Assembly (NCBI RefSeq): GCF_002797575.1
Contig: NZ_PGTX01000001.1
Coordinates: 434,001-498,000, forward strand
Direction: 5' to 3'
Origin: Polynucleobacter brandtiae
GTDB lineage: Bacteria; Pseudomonadota; Gammaproteobacteria; Burkholderiales; Burkholderiaceae
Length of the DNA: 64,000 nucleotides
The position numbers and the translations under genes were made by a program. Under the pieces are notes generated by a model, which was not told the DNA's origin, searched no databases, and worked only from the letters and a program-made list of their open reading frames with translations. Positions 1 through 11,784 of the stretch are shown here, in pieces; positions within the stretch are counted from its first letter, which is position 1; each line of letters begins with the position of its first letter.

Positions 1-668
1 TGGCTTTCTTTTTACGCCAAGAGGCGTCTGATATTGCCTGGCTTACCCGACATCTATTTGATAAAGTCGACAGTGCTATTCCAGTGGTACGCGCCAAACT
101 CTCTTTACATGGAGAGGGTCTACAGGTCGCAGTCTACGTTAAAGACCAAGAGGATCTGTTTGCTCGAATTTGCGCTTACTTTGAACGTCATGGCTTCTCA
201 ATTTGGGATGCCCGCGTTCATACAACGCGGCATGGCTATGCTTTAGATACCTTCCAAATTTCGGGGAGTAATTTAGTGGATGAAGGTGGTAGTTATCGCG
301 ATTTAATTACCTTAGTAGAATACGAACTCACTGAAGCTTTACAAAGCAACAATCCCTTGCCTCTTCCCAGCATGGGACGTCTCTCTAGACAATCCCGCAC
401 CTTCCCAATACAGCCGCGAGTACACATGATGCCTGACGAGCGAGGTCGCTACTATGCTCTGTCAATCTCAGCAAGCGATCGCACAGGATTGCTCTATGCC
501 ATCTCTAGAGTACTAGCAAAACATCACGTTTCGCTACACACTGCGCGTATCAACACTCTAGGTGAGAGAGTAGAAGACGTCTTGTTAGTTGATGCTGCCA
601 ACTTGAGTAAAAATCCAAAGCTACAAATTCAGTTAGAGACTGAGCTCTTAGAAACTTTAGGTACGTAA
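1..668 (+). CDS. glnD: Bifunctional uridylyltransferase/uridylyl-removing enzyme GlnD, C-terminal part
   Basis: This is the 3' end of the PII uridylyltransferase, the glutamine sensor that modifies PII proteins in nitrogen control. The reading frame is already open at base 3, where the residues RQEASDIAW match the linker after the HD domain, so the start lies outside the window. About 221 residues are visible. They hold two ACT domains, at roughly nt 126-265 ([15 protein letters not shown]) and nt 450-600 ([16 protein letters not shown]), which in this family bind glutamine. The last 12 bases overlap the convergent Nudix gene. The catalytic nucleotidyltransferase and HD domains cannot be assessed here. 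Identification is firm from the tandem ACT signature. Confidence 0.93.
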   Translation, partial: AFFLRQEASDIAWLTRHLFDKVDSAIPVVRAKLSLHGEGLQVAVYVKDQEDLFARICAYFERHGFSIWDARVHTTRHGYALDTFQISGSNLVDEGGSYRDLITLVEYELTEALQSNNPLPLPSMGRLSRQSRTFPIQPRVHMMPDERGRYYALSISASDRTGLLYAISRVLAKHHVSLHTARINTLGERVEDVLLVDAANLSKNPKLQIQLETELLETLGT

Positions 669-1151
669 TTTCTCGAGGGCTCGTCTTACACGGCTATTCT
701 CAACAGCATCAAAAGCAATCCATGCTTGCTCCATCTTTTCTGTTGACGTTTTTATCTCCAGAACACGCAGGCTAAATAAGAGGTCAATATCTAAATGCTC
801 ACCCTCGCCTTTTTGAGGATTAGCGGGAATCATGTGAAGGTCAATATCCAGAGGAGTATTGGAGTCAGGAGCATCTGCGACACATACCACCCCTGTTTCC
901 TCATAGACTTCACGGATAGCAGCATCGATGGGCGTTTCTCCAACATCAATATGACCCCCCGGCTGAAACCACTCCTTAATGTATGGATGAAAGATTAATA
1001 ACACCTTTTCTTCATGAATAACCAAGCCACTAGCCGTTATATGACCATGTGTGTTGTTTCGTGCAAAAGGGTTTAAAGAATTCAAAATTCCGTGAGCTTT
1101 AGCTGTAATCTCAGGATTCATTAAAGATAGATCTAATTTTGTAAAACCCAT
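657..1151 (-). CDS. Nudix hydrolase
   Basis: The protein has a complete Nudix box in its middle: G-x5-E-x7-REVYEETGV, starting at GGHIDVGE. This box binds the divalent metal that cleaves nucleoside diphosphate-X compounds. The substrate cannot be told from sequence. An upstream TTG at 1172 would add seven residues. I prefer the ATG at 1151, although the AGGA preceding it is rather far away (about 11 nt), so the start is uncertain. The gene runs convergently into glnD with a 12-base overlap and stands alone, with 140 bases separating it from ligA. Confidence 0.85.
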   Translation of the reverse strand: MGFTKLDLSLMNPEITAKAHGILNSLNPFARNNTHGHITASGLVIHEEKVLLIFHPYIKEWFQPGGHIDVGETPIDAAIREVYEETGVVCVADAPDSNTPLDIDLHMIPANPQKGEGEHLDIDLLFSLRVLEIKTSTEKMEQAWIAFDAVENSRVRRALEKLRT

Positions 1152-1293
1152 ATTAGATTTATTCCTATGCAAGACCTATTATCAAAAATATAGCCATTAG
1201 TAAAATCGAGGTTATCCATAAGCAGTCTGGGCAACCAAACCCTTCGCTGAAGAAGAGATACCGAAAACCTGCAATATAGGCAGGAATTTTTTA

Positions 1294-3318
<2,025 letters not shown>

Positions 3319-4395
3319 CTAGCTAAAAAGTCTGCTGGCGGTAGAAGATCCCGCCAAAACTCCGCCCTTTTCAAGATTGGCATACAAACCATCGAGATGC
3401 TGACGAATACTGATTACAGCCGCAGCTGTCAAATTAATTCCATTGTCATCCACTATGCGACCATGTGCCGCCTGAGCAATCTCAACGCCCTCTTTGAGCA
3501 TGCGCTCAAATGCCCTCTCACCTACATCAACCAAAGGAACTTCAAGTAATAAAGTCACTTGTTTTACTGCAATATTCGGATCTAATTCAGCGCAACTAAA
3601 AATAAGCTTATTGTTGCTAAAAAATTCATAGCTTCGACCGCCTCTCGCTAACTTAAAACCATGCTGGTGCATTAATAAATCGAAGTTAGCCCAAGGATAG
3701 GCGTCATCAAACAGCACATTAATGCCGAGCTGGATATCACTTTCTGCCGCCAATGTATCTAAATCTTTAGCGCTCTCAAGCATTGTTGTCACGCTGGGCA
3801 TATCAATTTGAGAGTCCAGCATTTCTGCCAAAGCCTGCGCTCTTGAGCAAAAGTTGGATAGCTCTAAGACGCCGATGGGACCACGGCGGCTTGCCAATTG
3901 AATGGCTAATTGCAGCTCCGTGTAAGAGGCCTCTGCATTCAATATCTCCCAATTTGCAACCGCATCGGTATCGTAGTGAAGGCCTTCGCACATCCAACGT
4001 GCATCAGACTGGGTCGCATTAAGACGCCAGGCATCAATTTCGGAAAGGATTTCAGCACCGCTAATCGCTTGATCGAACCGCAGTGAAATGACACAGTCGA
4101 TCCTCGGATCAATAGAAAATATCTCTGGATTAAGATCACCAGATAGCATCGAGATCGCTGTGTTAGACCCCAATAAATCCTCTGCATCGCCATCAGGAAG
4201 GCTCTGCCCAAAAGAGGGCTCACGAGCAAAACGATCACCTGCGGAAGGCTCATCAAAACTAGCAGCCTTGCGACGAGCTCGGGCATGCTTTACATTGAAC
4301 CCTACTATCGCCACCAACAGTAATACACCTATAGCAGCCAAAGCGAACTGCAAGTCAGACAAACCAAGCATTGTCATGATTTGCTCTATATTCAC
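3319..4395 (-). CDS. zipA: ZipA-like cell division protein
   Basis: The protein starts with a short periplasmic tail and one membrane segment (about residues 15-35, LQFALAAIGVLLLVAIVGF). A charged linker follows, then a C-terminal globular domain of about 220 residues resembling the FtsZ-binding domain of ZipA. Family members tether the Z ring to the inner membrane. It starts with GTG directly after the smc stop codon. A strong GGAGG in the end of smc, 8 bases upstream, supports that start and implies translational coupling. Position between smc and ligA is the main support for the name, since ZipA sequences diverge strongly outside the C-terminal domain. Confidence 0.8.
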   Translation of the reverse strand: MNIEQIMTMLGLSDLQFALAAIGVLLLVAIVGFNVKHARARRKAASFDEPSAGDRFAREPSFGQSLPDGDAEDLLGSNTAISMLSGDLNPEIFSIDPRIDCVISLRFDQAISGAEILSEIDAWRLNATQSDARWMCEGLHYDTDAVANWEILNAEASYTELQLAIQLASRRGPIGVLELSNFCSRAQALAEMLDSQIDMPSVTTMLESAKDLDTLAAESDIQLGINVLFDDAYPWANFDLLMHQHGFKLARGGRSYEFFSNNKLIFSCAELDPNIAVKQVTLLLEVPLVDVGERAFERMLKEGVEIAQAAHGRIVDDNGINLTAAAVISIRQHLDGLYANLEKGGVLAGSSTASRLFS

Positions 4396-7300
4396 TTAAG
4401 CTGCCTCCACCATTGATACCGCAGAAGAAATATCCACCGCAACAATGCGAGATACGCCCTGCTCTTGCATGGTCACTCCGATAAGCTGGTGTGCTATTTC
4501 CATCGTAATTTTATTATGAGAAATAAACACAAACTGGGTCTTATTTGACATTTTGGCAACCATCTTGGCATAACGCAAAGTGTTGGCATCGTCTAATGGA
4601 GCATCAACCTCATCGAGCAAACAGAACGGCGCTGGATTGAGCAAAAAGAGAGAGAACACTAAGGCAATTGCCGTGAGGGCTTTTTCACCACCGGATAGCA
4701 GATAGATTGAACTATTTTTCTTGCCTGGAGGCTGTGCCATTACTTGCACACCAGAGTCTAAGATTTCGTCGCCGGTCATGACTAGCTCCGCATGTCCGCC
4801 ACCAAAGAGCTCAGGAAATAATTTACCAAAATGCAAATTCACCTGATCAAAGGTGCCTTGCAAAAGATCGCGGGTTTCCGCATCAATCTTTGCAATCGCA
4901 TCAGTCAAGGTCTGCATCGCCTCGTTTAAGTCAGCAGTTTGTGCATCTAAAAACTGCTTACGTTCTCGCGAACTCGAAAGCTCATCTAGGGCGGCCATGT
5001 TTACTGGTCCCAAAGCCAAAATCTCCGCACTTAAACGAGTGACATCGCTTTGTAATACACCCACCTTCAGATCCGAACTAAAACTGGACTCTAGAGCAAG
5101 TAAATCAGCCTCAGCATCTAAGAGTAAAGTTGCAAATTGCTCAAAGTTCAAGCGCGCTGCTTGCTCTCGTAACTGCAAATCTACTACCCTATCACGCATA
5201 GGCTGGAGACTTCGCTCAATTTGCATACGCGCCTCATCAGCCTGGCGCAGTTGGTGCAATACCGCATCTTGTTCCGTACGCGCGTTGGACAACAAAGCTT
5301 CACGCTCACTGCGAGTCAACAATAAACCTTGTAATTTTTCTTGCGCTTGCTCATCACTCAACATCTCAAGCTCTTGCTCCGAACTTGCTTGTTTGTCCTG
5401 AATCTCCATAATCTGCACACGTGCAGTGCTTTGATCGCGCTGAAGATCAACAATGCGCTGTTGTAATGAGCGGGTTGCAAATGCCGCCTCTTGAGCCGAC
5501 ATCTCCGAACTACGTAAGGACTCTCGTAAATGATCGCGCTCTTGAGTTGCTAACGCTAACTTTTCCTGGGCCATTGCAAGATCATCTTGCAAGCCCTGCT
5601 TAGCCTCTTCTGACTCGATTAATTGGGCAGCAGCTTCTTCTTGCGTTAGCGCAAGTTGCTCGATCTGTTGAGCTAACTCCGTCAACTCACCCTGAATTTG
5701 CTCTGCACGTTGACTGTATTTTTCTTCCGCCTGAGTCAGCTGCATTCTTTCTACTTCGAAACCATGCACCTCTTGCACAGCTTGCTCAGCATAAATACGG
5801 GTTTGCTCGGCAGATTGGTGTGCGGCTTGATAATTAGATGCGCATTGATCTAGCTCACCTTGTAACTCACTTTGAATGAGTTGTTGTGCCCGCAATTGCT
5901 TCTCAAGACCTTCCATCTCTTGAGCGCGCGCCAACATGCCAGCCTGCTCAGAGTCTGCAGCATATAGCTGAACACCTACACGACTAACTAGATGGCCCTG
6001 TTGGGTGACAAGTGCGCCACCAGCCGGTAATTTTTCACGGCGATGCAGCGCATCTTCCAGAGAATCGGCAATGTAAATCTTATCTAGCCACTCTTGTAAT
6101 ACTGCAGCAACCCTGGGAGCTCCTGCACTTTGAACCCGCGTGAGTAATGGAACAAAGTCAGCTGGAGCAGCAGTATGTGCTGGAGCAATCTCATCCGCCA
6201 ACAAAATGGCTAAGCGACTGGGTGGTGCATCGTTGGCTAGTGCCAGTGTTTCTTGTACGCTTTTGGCAGTCACTGCAGCCAAGCGCTCGCGCAAAACAGA
6301 CTCAAGAGCGGCCTCCCAGCCAGTTTGAACTTTTAATTCTTGCCATAGGCGCTTACTTTCCTTTAGGCCCTTACTCTCAAGCCACGGACCAATCTTGCCT
6401 TGAGCTTGAACGCTTGCCTGCAATGCTGTTAAGGCTGTCAATCTAGCCTCAGTTTGTGCCAATTCTTGATTAGCCAGCTGAATTTGCTGTTGCGCTGTGT
6501 TGCGCGCCTCGTCTGCAGCGGGAACACGTTGTTGTGCCTCCCCTGCTTTTTGCTTTGCTTCATCTACCTTGCGCTGAGCCATTGCGTGACGATCTATTGC
6601 CATCGTCAATGCTTCCGCATCCGGTCTACGCATACCCGATAACTCTGACTCAAGACGGGCATCACGCCCTTTGAGCTCCTCTAACTGAGTTGTAATTGCT
6701 TTAGCGCGCTCACCTAAACTAGCTAATCGCTGATCGATCGTTGCCAACTGTTCACGAGCATCATTCAGATCACGCGCATTGAGTTGGTAGGCCTCTTCAC
6801 GACCCGGCATCTGCTCTTGTAGGCCGGCTAAATTAATTAATAGCGATTGTTCAGTCTGTGCAGCTAAAGCAAGCTCTTGCTCAGCAGAGCGCTGTGCTTG
6901 CGCAGCATCTGTTTCTTGTACAGTCCAACGCTGTAATTGCGCTTGTAGTTCTTGGGTTTGTTGCTGCAAACGCTGACGCGCTTCTTGCACATACCGAATC
7001 TGAGATTCCACCTGGCTTACATCAGAATTGGTTTGGTACAACTCACCTTGTGCTAAAGACACCCGATCTTGTAAAGCGTACTGCTCTGTACGCATAGTCT
7101 CAAGCTCGGTTTCTGCATGGCGCAACTTTGCAATTTGCTCTTCCAGGCCTACCTGGGTTTCACGAATACCGTTTGCATGACGCTCCTGCTCTTTACCAGA
7201 CTCTGTTTGACGTACAAACCACAAAAGCTGTTGCTGTGACTTCATTTCCGTAGAGAGGGCGGCATGACGCTCGGCTACAGTAGCCTGTTTTTCTAAGCGG

Positions 7301-7917
7301 TTTAGCTGTTGATCAAGCTCACGAACGATATCTTCAACACGCACTAAATTCTCTTTAGTGTCCTCTAGGCGCGAAGCCGTCTCTTTGCGACGTTCTTTAT
7401 ATTTAGAAACACCAGCAGCCTCTTCCAAGAACACGCGCAACTCTTCGGGCTTTGATTCCAAAATACGGTTGATAGTGCCCTGCCCGATGATGGCGTAGCC
7501 TCTTGGACCCATACCTGTACCCAAGAAAATATCCTGAATATCTTTACGACGAACAACCTGATTATTCACGTAATAGCTAGAGTTACCATCTCGCGTTAGT
7601 ACTCGCTTGACACCTAACTCGGTAAAAGCACTCCACTGCCCTTGAGCACGCCCATCTGAGTTATCAAAAATAAGTTCAACACTGGCACGCCCTGAAGGCT
7701 TGCGTAAACCAGAGCCGTTAAAAATAACGTCTTGCATCGACTCGCCGCGCAATTCACTGGCACGTGACTCACCCAGTACCCAGCGGACAGCATCAATAAT
7801 GTTTGATTTTCCACAGCCATTCGGACCCACAACACCAATCAACTGACCTGGCAGCTCAAAATGGGTTGGATCGACAAATGACTTAAAACCAGAAAGTTTG
7901 ATAGATTTAAGTTGCAC
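4396..7917 (-). CDS. smc: Chromosome segregation protein SMC
   Basis: This 1173-residue SMC ATPase is the core of the bacterial condensin. The N-terminal head has Walker A (GPNGCGKSN, about residue 30). Two long coiled coils rich in Gln, Glu and Ala flank a hinge at about 515-640. The C-terminal head has the ABC signature LLSGGEKALTAIAL and the Walker B CLLDEVDAPLDDAN. Length and domain order are those of a full-length SMC. The start is GTG, with no clear Shine-Dalgarno sequence. It is the first gene of the smc-zipA-ligA operon and is divergent from dapD. The kleisin partners ScpA and ScpB are not in this window. Confidence 0.97.
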   Translation of the reverse strand: MQLKSIKLSGFKSFVDPTHFELPGQLIGVVGPNGCGKSNIIDAVRWVLGESRASELRGESMQDVIFNGSGLRKPSGRASVELIFDNSDGRAQGQWSAFTELGVKRVLTRDGNSSYYVNNQVVRRKDIQDIFLGTGMGPRGYAIIGQGTINRILESKPEELRVFLEEAAGVSKYKERRKETASRLEDTKENLVRVEDIVRELDQQLNRLEKQATVAERHAALSTEMKSQQQLLWFVRQTESGKEQERHANGIRETQVGLEEQIAKLRHAETELETMRTEQYALQDRVSLAQGELYQTNSDVSQVESQIRYVQEARQRLQQQTQELQAQLQRWTVQETDAAQAQRSAEQELALAAQTEQSLLINLAGLQEQMPGREEAYQLNARDLNDAREQLATIDQRLASLGERAKAITTQLEELKGRDARLESELSGMRRPDAEALTMAIDRHAMAQRKVDEAKQKAGEAQQRVPAADEARNTAQQQIQLANQELAQTEARLTALTALQASVQAQGKIGPWLESKGLKESKRLWQELKVQTGWEAALESVLRERLAAVTAKSVQETLALANDAPPSRLAILLADEIAPAHTAAPADFVPLLTRVQSAGAPRVAAVLQEWLDKIYIADSLEDALHRREKLPAGGALVTQQGHLVSRVGVQLYAADSEQAGMLARAQEMEGLEKQLRAQQLIQSELQGELDQCASNYQAAHQSAEQTRIYAEQAVQEVHGFEVERMQLTQAEEKYSQRAEQIQGELTELAQQIEQLALTQEEAAAQLIESEEAKQGLQDDLAMAQEKLALATQERDHLRESLRSSEMSAQEAAFATRSLQQRIVDLQRDQSTARVQIMEIQDKQASSEQELEMLSDEQAQEKLQGLLLTRSEREALLSNARTEQDAVLHQLRQADEARMQIERSLQPMRDRVVDLQLREQAARLNFEQFATLLLDAEADLLALESSFSSDLKVGVLQSDVTRLSAEILALGPVNMAALDELSSSRERKQFLDAQTADLNEAMQTLTDAIAKIDAETRDLLQGTFDQVNLHFGKLFPELFGGGHAELVMTGDEILDSGVQVMAQPPGKKNSSIYLLSGGEKALTAIALVFSLFLLNPAPFCLLDEVDAPLDDANTLRYAKMVAKMSNKTQFVFISHNKITMEIAHQLIGVTMQEQGVSRIVAVDISSAVSMVEAA

Positions 7918-8030
7918 GGCGTACTTTGCAGGGTAAAAAGAGGGTGAAGTAAGGGGTAACTAAGCTGATACTAATACTAAGAAGATGATAGCAAGCTTGA
8001 GTATCTAAGCACGGGTTTTTGCCTCCCCGA

Positions 8031-8066
8031 TATAATGATTCATGTACATTCAGGGGTAAAACCCCT
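8031..8066 (+). promoter_or_regulatory. Possible dapD promoter -10 and leader hairpin
   Basis: In the smc-dapD intergenic region there is a perfect TATAAT at 8031-8036 without an obvious -35. A perfect 6-bp inverted repeat (AGGGGT-AAA-ACCCCT, 8052-8066) lies 27 bases before the dapD start. The hairpin has no T run, so it is a 5' leader structure rather than a terminator. Whether it regulates dapD is unknown. Confidence 0.35.
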
Positions 8067-8093
8067 TAACAATCTGATAGTTAACCGAAAAGT

Positions 8094-8921
8094 ATGAGCC
8101 AAACACCACAAAGCATCATCGAACAAGCCTGGGAAAACCGGGCTAACCTATCCCCAGAGGCCGTTTCTGGAGAAATCCGCAATGCCGTAAATGCCGTCCT
8201 TGAGGGCCTCAATACCGGCAGTATTCGGGTAGCTGAGCGTCAAAGTGTGGGTAAATGGGAAGTAAACCAATGGGTCAAAAAGGCCGTTTTGCTCTCCTTC
8301 CGCCTAGAAGATAACAAAGTCATGGGTGCTGGCGGATATACCCAGTTCTACGACAAGGTGCCCAGCAAATTCGAACATTACACCGCAGAAGACTTTGCAA
8401 ACGGCGGTTTTCGTGTAGTGCCTCCAGCGATTGCTCGTCGAGGCTCGTTTATTGGTAAAAATGCTATTTTGATGCCTTCCTACGTCAATATTGGCGCCTA
8501 TGTCGGAGAAGGCACCATGGTTGATACTTGGGCTACGGTTGGTTCCTGCGCTCAAATTGGTAAGAACGTGCACCTTTCTGGTGGCGTTGGCATTGGCGGT
8601 GTTTTGGAGCCAATTCAGGCTGGCCCAGTCATTATTGAAGATAACTGCTTTATTGGCGCTCGCTCAGAAGTGGTTGAGGGCGTAGTTATTGAAGAGAACG
8701 CCGTTCTTTCAATGGGCGTCTATATTGGCCAGAGTACAAAAATTTATGACCGCGAAACTGGTGAGGTCCATTACGGCCGCGTGCCTGCTGGCTCTGTAGT
8801 GGTTCCCGGCTCCTTGCCTTCCGCTTGCGGTAAGTACAGTCTATATGCTGCCATCATTGTGAAAAAAGTTGATGCTCAAACTAGAGCTAAAACGGCTATT
8901 AATGATCTCTTGCGCGACTAA
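8094..8921 (+). CDS. dapD: 2,3,4,5-tetrahydropyridine-2,6-dicarboxylate N-succinyltransferase
   Basis: DapD transfers succinyl from succinyl-CoA to tetrahydrodipicolinate in the succinylase branch of lysine and diaminopimelate synthesis, in the cytoplasm. The 275 residues match the family length. The middle is a left-handed beta helix of hexapeptide repeats (about residues 125-210, e.g. [21 protein letters not shown]), preceded by the helical N-terminal domain. The conserved run [23 protein letters not shown] is clear. It is followed after 15 bases by dapE, the enzyme acting two steps later, so the two probably form one transcript. The ATG at 8094 fits the family start. Confidence 0.97.
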   Translation: MSQTPQSIIEQAWENRANLSPEAVSGEIRNAVNAVLEGLNTGSIRVAERQSVGKWEVNQWVKKAVLLSFRLEDNKVMGAGGYTQFYDKVPSKFEHYTAEDFANGGFRVVPPAIARRGSFIGKNAILMPSYVNIGAYVGEGTMVDTWATVGSCAQIGKNVHLSGGVGIGGVLEPIQAGPVIIEDNCFIGARSEVVEGVVIEENAVLSMGVYIGQSTKIYDRETGEVHYGRVPAGSVVVPGSLPSACGKYSLYAAIIVKKVDAQTRAKTAINDLLRD

Positions 8922-8936
8922 TCTAAGCTAAATCTA

Positions 8937-10088
8937 ATGAGTGCCACCCTCGAACTAACAGAAGCCCTAATCGCTTGCCGCTCGGTTACCCCAGCAGACG
9001 GTGGCTGTCAGGATCTTATTGCCAGCCGACTACAGGCGATTGGCTTTCATACGGAGAGTGTGGTCAGCGGTCCCGAGAATTTTCAGGTAACCAACCTTTG
9101 GGCCATTAAAAAAGGCACTGCCGGAGATCAAGGTGTAGTGCTGATGTTCGCCGGCCATACCGATGTTGTTCCTACCGGACCCCTAGAGAAATGGACAAGT
9201 GATCCGTTTACCCCCACTATCCGCGATGGCATGCTGTACGGACGTGGTGCGGCGGATATGAAAACTTCTCTGGCAGGGTTTGTCGTAGCGACAGAAGAAT
9301 TTATACTGACGCATCCCAATCATAAGGGCACGATTGCATTTTTGATTACCAGCGATGAGGAAGGTCCGGCCAATGATGGAACAGTCATCATGTGTGAGCG
9401 TCTGCAAAAACAGGGGCAACGCGTGGATTACTGCGTTATTGGTGAACCCACCTCAGTTGATCAACTAGGCGACATGATTAAAAATGGACGCCGCGGCTCC
9501 CTCTCTGGTAAGTTGCGCATCAAAGGGATTCAAGCGCATATTGCCTATCCGCACCTTGGAAAAAATCCCATTCACTTATCTGCGCCAGCGATTCAGTCTT
9601 TAGTTGAAACAGAGTGGGATCAAGGCAATCAATATTTTCAACCAACCAGCTTTCAGATCTCCAATATTCATGCAGGTACAGGCGCCAACAATATTATTCC
9701 CGGTGAATTGGCATTGGATTTTAATTTCCGTTTCTCAACAGAGAGTAAGCCCGAAGAGTTGCGTAGTCGCCTAGAAAATATTTTGAGCACTGCCGGTCTT
9801 GACTTTACTATTGACTGGACTCTTGGTGGAAGCCCCTTTATTACTGGCGATGGCGCTTTGGCTGGTGCGCTGCGTAAAGCCATTCAATCTGAAGTGCATA
9901 TTGATACTGAGCTATCTACTACCGGCGGGACAAGTGATGGACGCTTTATCGCAAAAATCTGCAAGGAAGTAGTAGAGTTTGGGCCACTGAATGCCACTAG
10001 CCACAAGATAGATGAATGCGTCATTGTTGATGATGTGGTGCCACTCAAAAACATTTTCCGCAACACGCTTGAACAGCTAGTCGCTTAA
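8937..10088 (+). CDS. dapE: Succinyl-diaminopimelate desuccinylase
   Basis: DapE removes succinate from N-succinyl-LL-diaminopimelate, making LL-diaminopimelate for lysine and peptidoglycan. It is a dinuclear zinc peptidase of the M20 family. Visible metal-site motifs are GHTDVVPTG (His and catalytic Asp), GRGAADMK (bridging Asp), SDEEGPAND (catalytic Glu pair), GEPTS, and the late [11 protein letters not shown]is. The 383-residue length is typical. The middle dimerisation lobe (about 180-295) is present. It lies 15 bases after dapD and 20 bases before prmB in one rightward operon. Confidence 0.97.
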   Translation: MSATLELTEALIACRSVTPADGGCQDLIASRLQAIGFHTESVVSGPENFQVTNLWAIKKGTAGDQGVVLMFAGHTDVVPTGPLEKWTSDPFTPTIRDGMLYGRGAADMKTSLAGFVVATEEFILTHPNHKGTIAFLITSDEEGPANDGTVIMCERLQKQGQRVDYCVIGEPTSVDQLGDMIKNGRRGSLSGKLRIKGIQAHIAYPHLGKNPIHLSAPAIQSLVETEWDQGNQYFQPTSFQISNIHAGTGANNIIPGELALDFNFRFSTESKPEELRSRLENILSTAGLDFTIDWTLGGSPFITGDGALAGALRKAIQSEVHIDTELSTTGGTSDGRFIAKICKEVVEFGPLNATSHKIDECVIVDDVVPLKNIFRNTLEQLVA

Positions 10089-10108
10089 TTCACTTTATCC
10101 TTCTGATC

Positions 10109-11005
10109 ATGGACCCTGACCCTTCTCAACTTCCGACGCTGGATCAATGCATTAACCAAGTTGCAACACTACTAGAGGCTGCTGACCTACATTATGGTCA
10201 TGGTGCCATAGATGCCCAAAGTGAAGCCTTATGGATTGCTAGTAAACAACTTGATTTGAGCCCTACTGTTGCCCTGGATCATTTAGAGCAAGTGCTGAGT
10301 GCCGAACAGCTTGCTCAATCACTGGAAATTACTCAAACCCGTATTCAAACTCGTAAGCCACTAGCTTACATTTTAGGTGAAGCATGGTTAATGGGTGTGC
10401 CTTTTTACGCCAGCGAACAGAGTATTGTTCCGCGCTCATGGATTGCTGAATTGATTGTGGATGGCTCATTAGAGCCTTGGCTACCAGCCGATGGCAAGGC
10501 ATTGGATCTGTGCACGGGTAATGGCTCCTTAGCAATATTACTGGCCTTAGCCTGCCCTGATATTCACGTCAGTGCATGTGATGTTAGCCTACCCGCATTA
10601 GCGGTAGCTGCTCGAAATCTAGATCGTCATAAGCTAAACACACAAATAGAGTTATTTAGCGGAGATCTCTGGGATGCATTGCCTGAACCCTACGATGGCA
10701 ATCGCTTTGATCTCATCATCTGCAATCCGCCTTACGTCAATACCCACTCGATGAATGCTCTTCCTGCCGAATACCATGCAGAACCTGCACTGGCATTGTC
10801 TGGTGGTGACGATGGGATGGACCTCATACGGCGAATTATTGCTAATGCCCCAGACTATCTTTCAGAGCGCGGCGCCATTCTGATAGAGATCGGCAATGAG
10901 TATGAGTACTTTAAGAAAGCCTTCCCCCAGATTCCCGCTATTTGGATGGAGATATCTGCTGGAGATCAGCAGGTACTGTTAATTCAGGCGGAAGATCTGC
11001 ATTAA
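10109..11005 (+). CDS. prmB: Ribosomal protein uL3 N5-glutamine methyltransferase PrmB
   Basis: This is a SAM-dependent methyltransferase of the HemK/PrmC group. It has the SAM motif LDLCTGNGSLAILLA (about residue 132) and the catalytic NPPYVN (about 206), which recognises glutamine side chains. The motif after NPPY (NALPAEYHAEPALALSGGDDGM) is the form seen in PrmB, which methylates ribosomal protein L3, rather than in PrmC, which methylates release factors. The 298-residue length fits PrmB. It is the last gene of the dapD-dapE-prmB run. Confidence 0.9.
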   Translation: MDPDPSQLPTLDQCINQVATLLEAADLHYGHGAIDAQSEALWIASKQLDLSPTVALDHLEQVLSAEQLAQSLEITQTRIQTRKPLAYILGEAWLMGVPFYASEQSIVPRSWIAELIVDGSLEPWLPADGKALDLCTGNGSLAILLALACPDIHVSACDVSLPALAVAARNLDRHKLNTQIELFSGDLWDALPEPYDGNRFDLIICNPPYVNTHSMNALPAEYHAEPALALSGGDDGMDLIRRIIANAPDYLSERGAILIEIGNEYEYFKKAFPQIPAIWMEISAGDQQVLLIQAEDLH

Positions 11006-11053
11006 TTCCAGAGATTGGCGTCTAGCTAATCTCGCCTAAATAAGATAATTCCG

Positions 11054-11779
11054 ATGAAAATTAGAATAATCATATTGCTTCTAATACTACTAAAGTTATC
11101 CAATAGCTTCGCTGGGGAAGCAGTAGATTCCTTCATAGATACCGCACAATACGATGATGGTGACAAGATTCCATACCTACAAACCGCTGTCGGCTCCACA
11201 TTACCTAAGTATGTTTTGATAATGATGCCCGGTGGAAACGGCATCATGAACATTAAAAAGAATGCAGATGAAACAATCTACTTCCAAAGCGGAGGAAATT
11301 TTTTAATTCGCTCAAGGGGTCTTTTTGCTGACGATGAATTCAGAACCATCAGCATCGATGGAGATCGAAGTATCAAGCGTATGCGCATAGTAATAGCTGA
11401 CCTTAAATTAAAATTCCCGAATGCCAAGATTTATATTGTTGGAACTAGTCGCAGTACTTTAGCGACGATGCATCAATCAGAAAATATGGATGGTGAAGTT
11501 AATGGGTTTATTCATACTGCATCCATGGGCTCGATTAGCGGACTAGATACTAGAAAAAGTAAGAGTAAAAATCTCATTGTTGCCCATAAAAATGATGGCT
11601 GTAGACTGACTCCAGCATCCTCCTCTATTGAGAATCACGATACCTACGGCACAGATTTAATTCTGATGGAGGGGGGAATTAGCGAAGGTGACCCCTGTCA
11701 AGCTTTTGGCCATCACGGCTTTAATGGCATTGAAAAAGAAACCATACGAAATATAAAAGCCTGGATAAAAAAATCCTGA
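11054..11779 (+). CDS. Exported alpha/beta-hydrolase-like protein of unknown substrate
   Basis: A 241-residue protein with a clear signal peptide (KIRIIILLLILLKLSNSFA, cleavage near residue 21). The mature part has a glycine-rich segment (MMPGGNGIMN, possibly the oxyanion strand) and GTSRSTLA (about residue 135), which resembles the G-x-S-x-S nucleophile elbow of an alpha/beta hydrolase. A late Asp and the HHGFNG His near the C-terminus could complete a triad. The substrate is unknown. It stands alone between prmB and the convergent radA, ending 5 bases short of it. Its AT-rich codons differ somewhat from the flanking core genes. Confidence 0.65.
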   Translation: MKIRIIILLLILLKLSNSFAGEAVDSFIDTAQYDDGDKIPYLQTAVGSTLPKYVLIMMPGGNGIMNIKKNADETIYFQSGGNFLIRSRGLFADDEFRTISIDGDRSIKRMRIVIADLKLKFPNAKIYIVGTSRSTLATMHQSENMDGEVNGFIHTASMGSISGLDTRKSKSKNLIVAHKNDGCRLTPASSSIENHDTYGTDLILMEGGISEGDPCQAFGHHGFNGIEKETIRNIKAWIKKS

Positions 11780-11784
11780 GCGCT

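Noticed and set aside
34..246. 70-codon plus-strand frame at the window start
   Set aside because: It overlaps glnD in another frame and has no family pattern; the glnD frame is clearly coding.
3783..4399. Several 60-115 codon frames on both strands inside zipA
   Set aside because: They are shadows of the zipA frame with no ribosome sites and biased composition.
4853..5401. 182-codon plus-strand frame inside smc
   Set aside because: Rich in Ser, Cys and Arg as expected for the antisense of a Glu/Gln/Ala coiled coil; smc is certain here.
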